Part shown: positions 63,536 to 64,000 of the stretch, one piece after another
How the letters are laid out: every line of letters begins with the position of its first letter
Numbering within the stretch: position 1 is the first letter of the stretch
Source of the DNA: Lachnospiraceae bacterium EP-SM-12S-S03
GTDB lineage: Bacteria > Bacillota > Clostridia > Lachnospirales > Lachnospiraceae
Assembly (NCBI GenBank): GCA_020540725.1
Contig: JAJBSL010000015.1
Span: forward strand, 1 to 64,000
Direction of reading: 5' to 3'
DNA: 64,000 nt
Program-made: the position numbers and the translations under genes
The notes under the pieces: generated by a model
What the model was told of the DNA's origin: nothing
The model's input: only the letters and a program-made list of their open reading frames with translations
Database searches by the model: none

Positions 63536-63579
63536 AAAAAACTCCGCATGAAACAGGCATTACAACCTTCTCATGCGGA
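63536..63579 (-). terminator. Terminator of tpiA
   Basis: TCCGCATGA (63543-63551 on the plus strand) pairs with TCATGCGGA (63571-63579); a T-run follows on the minus strand (63536-63542). It lies 44 bp after the tpiA stop and separates it from the accessory genes. Confidence 0.85.
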
Positions 63580-63623
63580 ATTTTCAATTCTTATTTCTCT
63601 ACAAAAGTTTTAAAACTTTCAAA

Positions 63624-64000
63624 TTATTTCCAGCTTACAATCTTACCAAAATCTGGTTTTAATGCTGCTCCACCAACAAGTCCACCGTCGATATCCGGCT
63701 GAGCAAATAATTCCGGTGCTGTTGTAGCATTTACAGATCCGCCGTACTGAATGCGGATTGCGTCTGCTGTAGCTTCATCATAGATTTCAGCGATACACTC
63801 ACGGATTGCTTTACATACTTCCTGTGCCTGCTCTGTTGTAGCTGTTTTTCCTGTTCCGATAGCCCAAATTGGCTCGTAAGCGATGACTGCAGTCTTAGCC
63901 TGATCTGCTGTTACGTTCAGGAATCCAACTTTTACCTGCTGACGAATGAAATCCATTGTTACACCCTGTTCTCTCTGTTCAAGAGTTTCACCACAGCACA
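63624..64000 (-). CDS. tpiA: Triose-phosphate isomerase (3' part, continues past window)
   Basis: The visible C-terminal half reads from [17 protein letters not shown] to a stop; the start lies beyond position 64000. Catalytic Glu in [13 protein letters not shown], the phosphate loops QYGGSV and [10 protein letters not shown] are intact. Interconverts DHAP and glyceraldehyde 3-phosphate. It is about 10.7 kb from gpmI, with which it is often clustered in relatives. Confidence 0.96.
   Translation of the reverse strand, partial: CCGETLEQREQGVTMDFIRQQVKVGFLNVTADQAKTAVIAYEPIWAIGTGKTATTEQAQEVCKAIRECIAEIYDEATADAIRIQYGGSVNATTAPELFAQPDIDGGLVGGAALKPDFGKIVSWK

Overview
The window looks like the chromosome of a low-GC, endospore-forming member of the Clostridia, most likely Lachnospiraceae (Blautia / Mediterraneibacter / Dorea-like). 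The reasons are the complete spoIIIA operon, spoIVB and spo0A, a clostridial monomeric [FeFe] hydrogenase, a MetH without reactivation domain, and gene orders typical of that family. Species is not assigned. Nearly all genes lie on the minus strand; the only convincing plus-strand gene is an esterase at 55088-55990. No tRNA, rRNA, CRISPR array, intact insertion sequence or prophage was seen.

Core part (1 to about 52.9 kb), read from high to low coordinates as transcribed: gpmI; a REP-like palindrome region with a small lipoprotein gene; threonine aldolase-like gene and P-loop kinase; the translation/transcription operon rimP-nusA-ylxR-ylxQ-infB-rbfA-nrnA-truB-ribF followed by a Na/Pi symporter; rpsO and pnp, each with its own promoter; spoIIIAA-AH behind a sigma-E-like promoter; prfC; asp23-nusB-xseA-xseB-ispA-dxs-tlyA-nadK-argR-recN-spoIVB-spo0A; glgA-metH-[FeFe] hydrogenase; a stand-alone 41-residue membrane-protein gene; alaS with an LtaS-like sulfatase; rpsU; a CmpB-type permease carrying a perfect in-frame 66-bp duplication; a cell-envelope and chromosome-segregation group (two D-Ala-D-Ala carboxypeptidases, phosphoesterase, scpA, scpB); and leuA fused to an AraC-type DNA-binding domain.

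Accessory part (about 52.9-63.5 kb): a run of small, overlapping, poorly characterised genes sits between tpiA (partial, right edge) and gpmI, two glycolytic genes often adjacent in relatives. It holds a zinc-ribbon membrane protein, a condensation-fold acyltransferase and a divergent esterase; a NUDIX hydrolase; a translational fusion of an NAD-dependent epimerase with a TIM-barrel sugar epimerase; a VOC protein; three GNAT acetyltransferases; a fusion of a P-loop kinase with a SAM methyltransferase; a YgjP-like peptidase; and an XRE regulator. A tpiA terminator and a separate gpmI promoter show that the two glycolytic genes are now transcribed independently.

Best candidates for undescribed biology: the LeuA-AraC fusion with a palindrome just upstream of its own start, the kinase-methyltransferase and epimerase-epimerase fusions, the metH/[FeFe]-hydrogenase overlapping pair, the self-contained 41-aa gene, and the hairpin leader of the nusA operon. 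All functional statements come from reading motifs; no database search was run.
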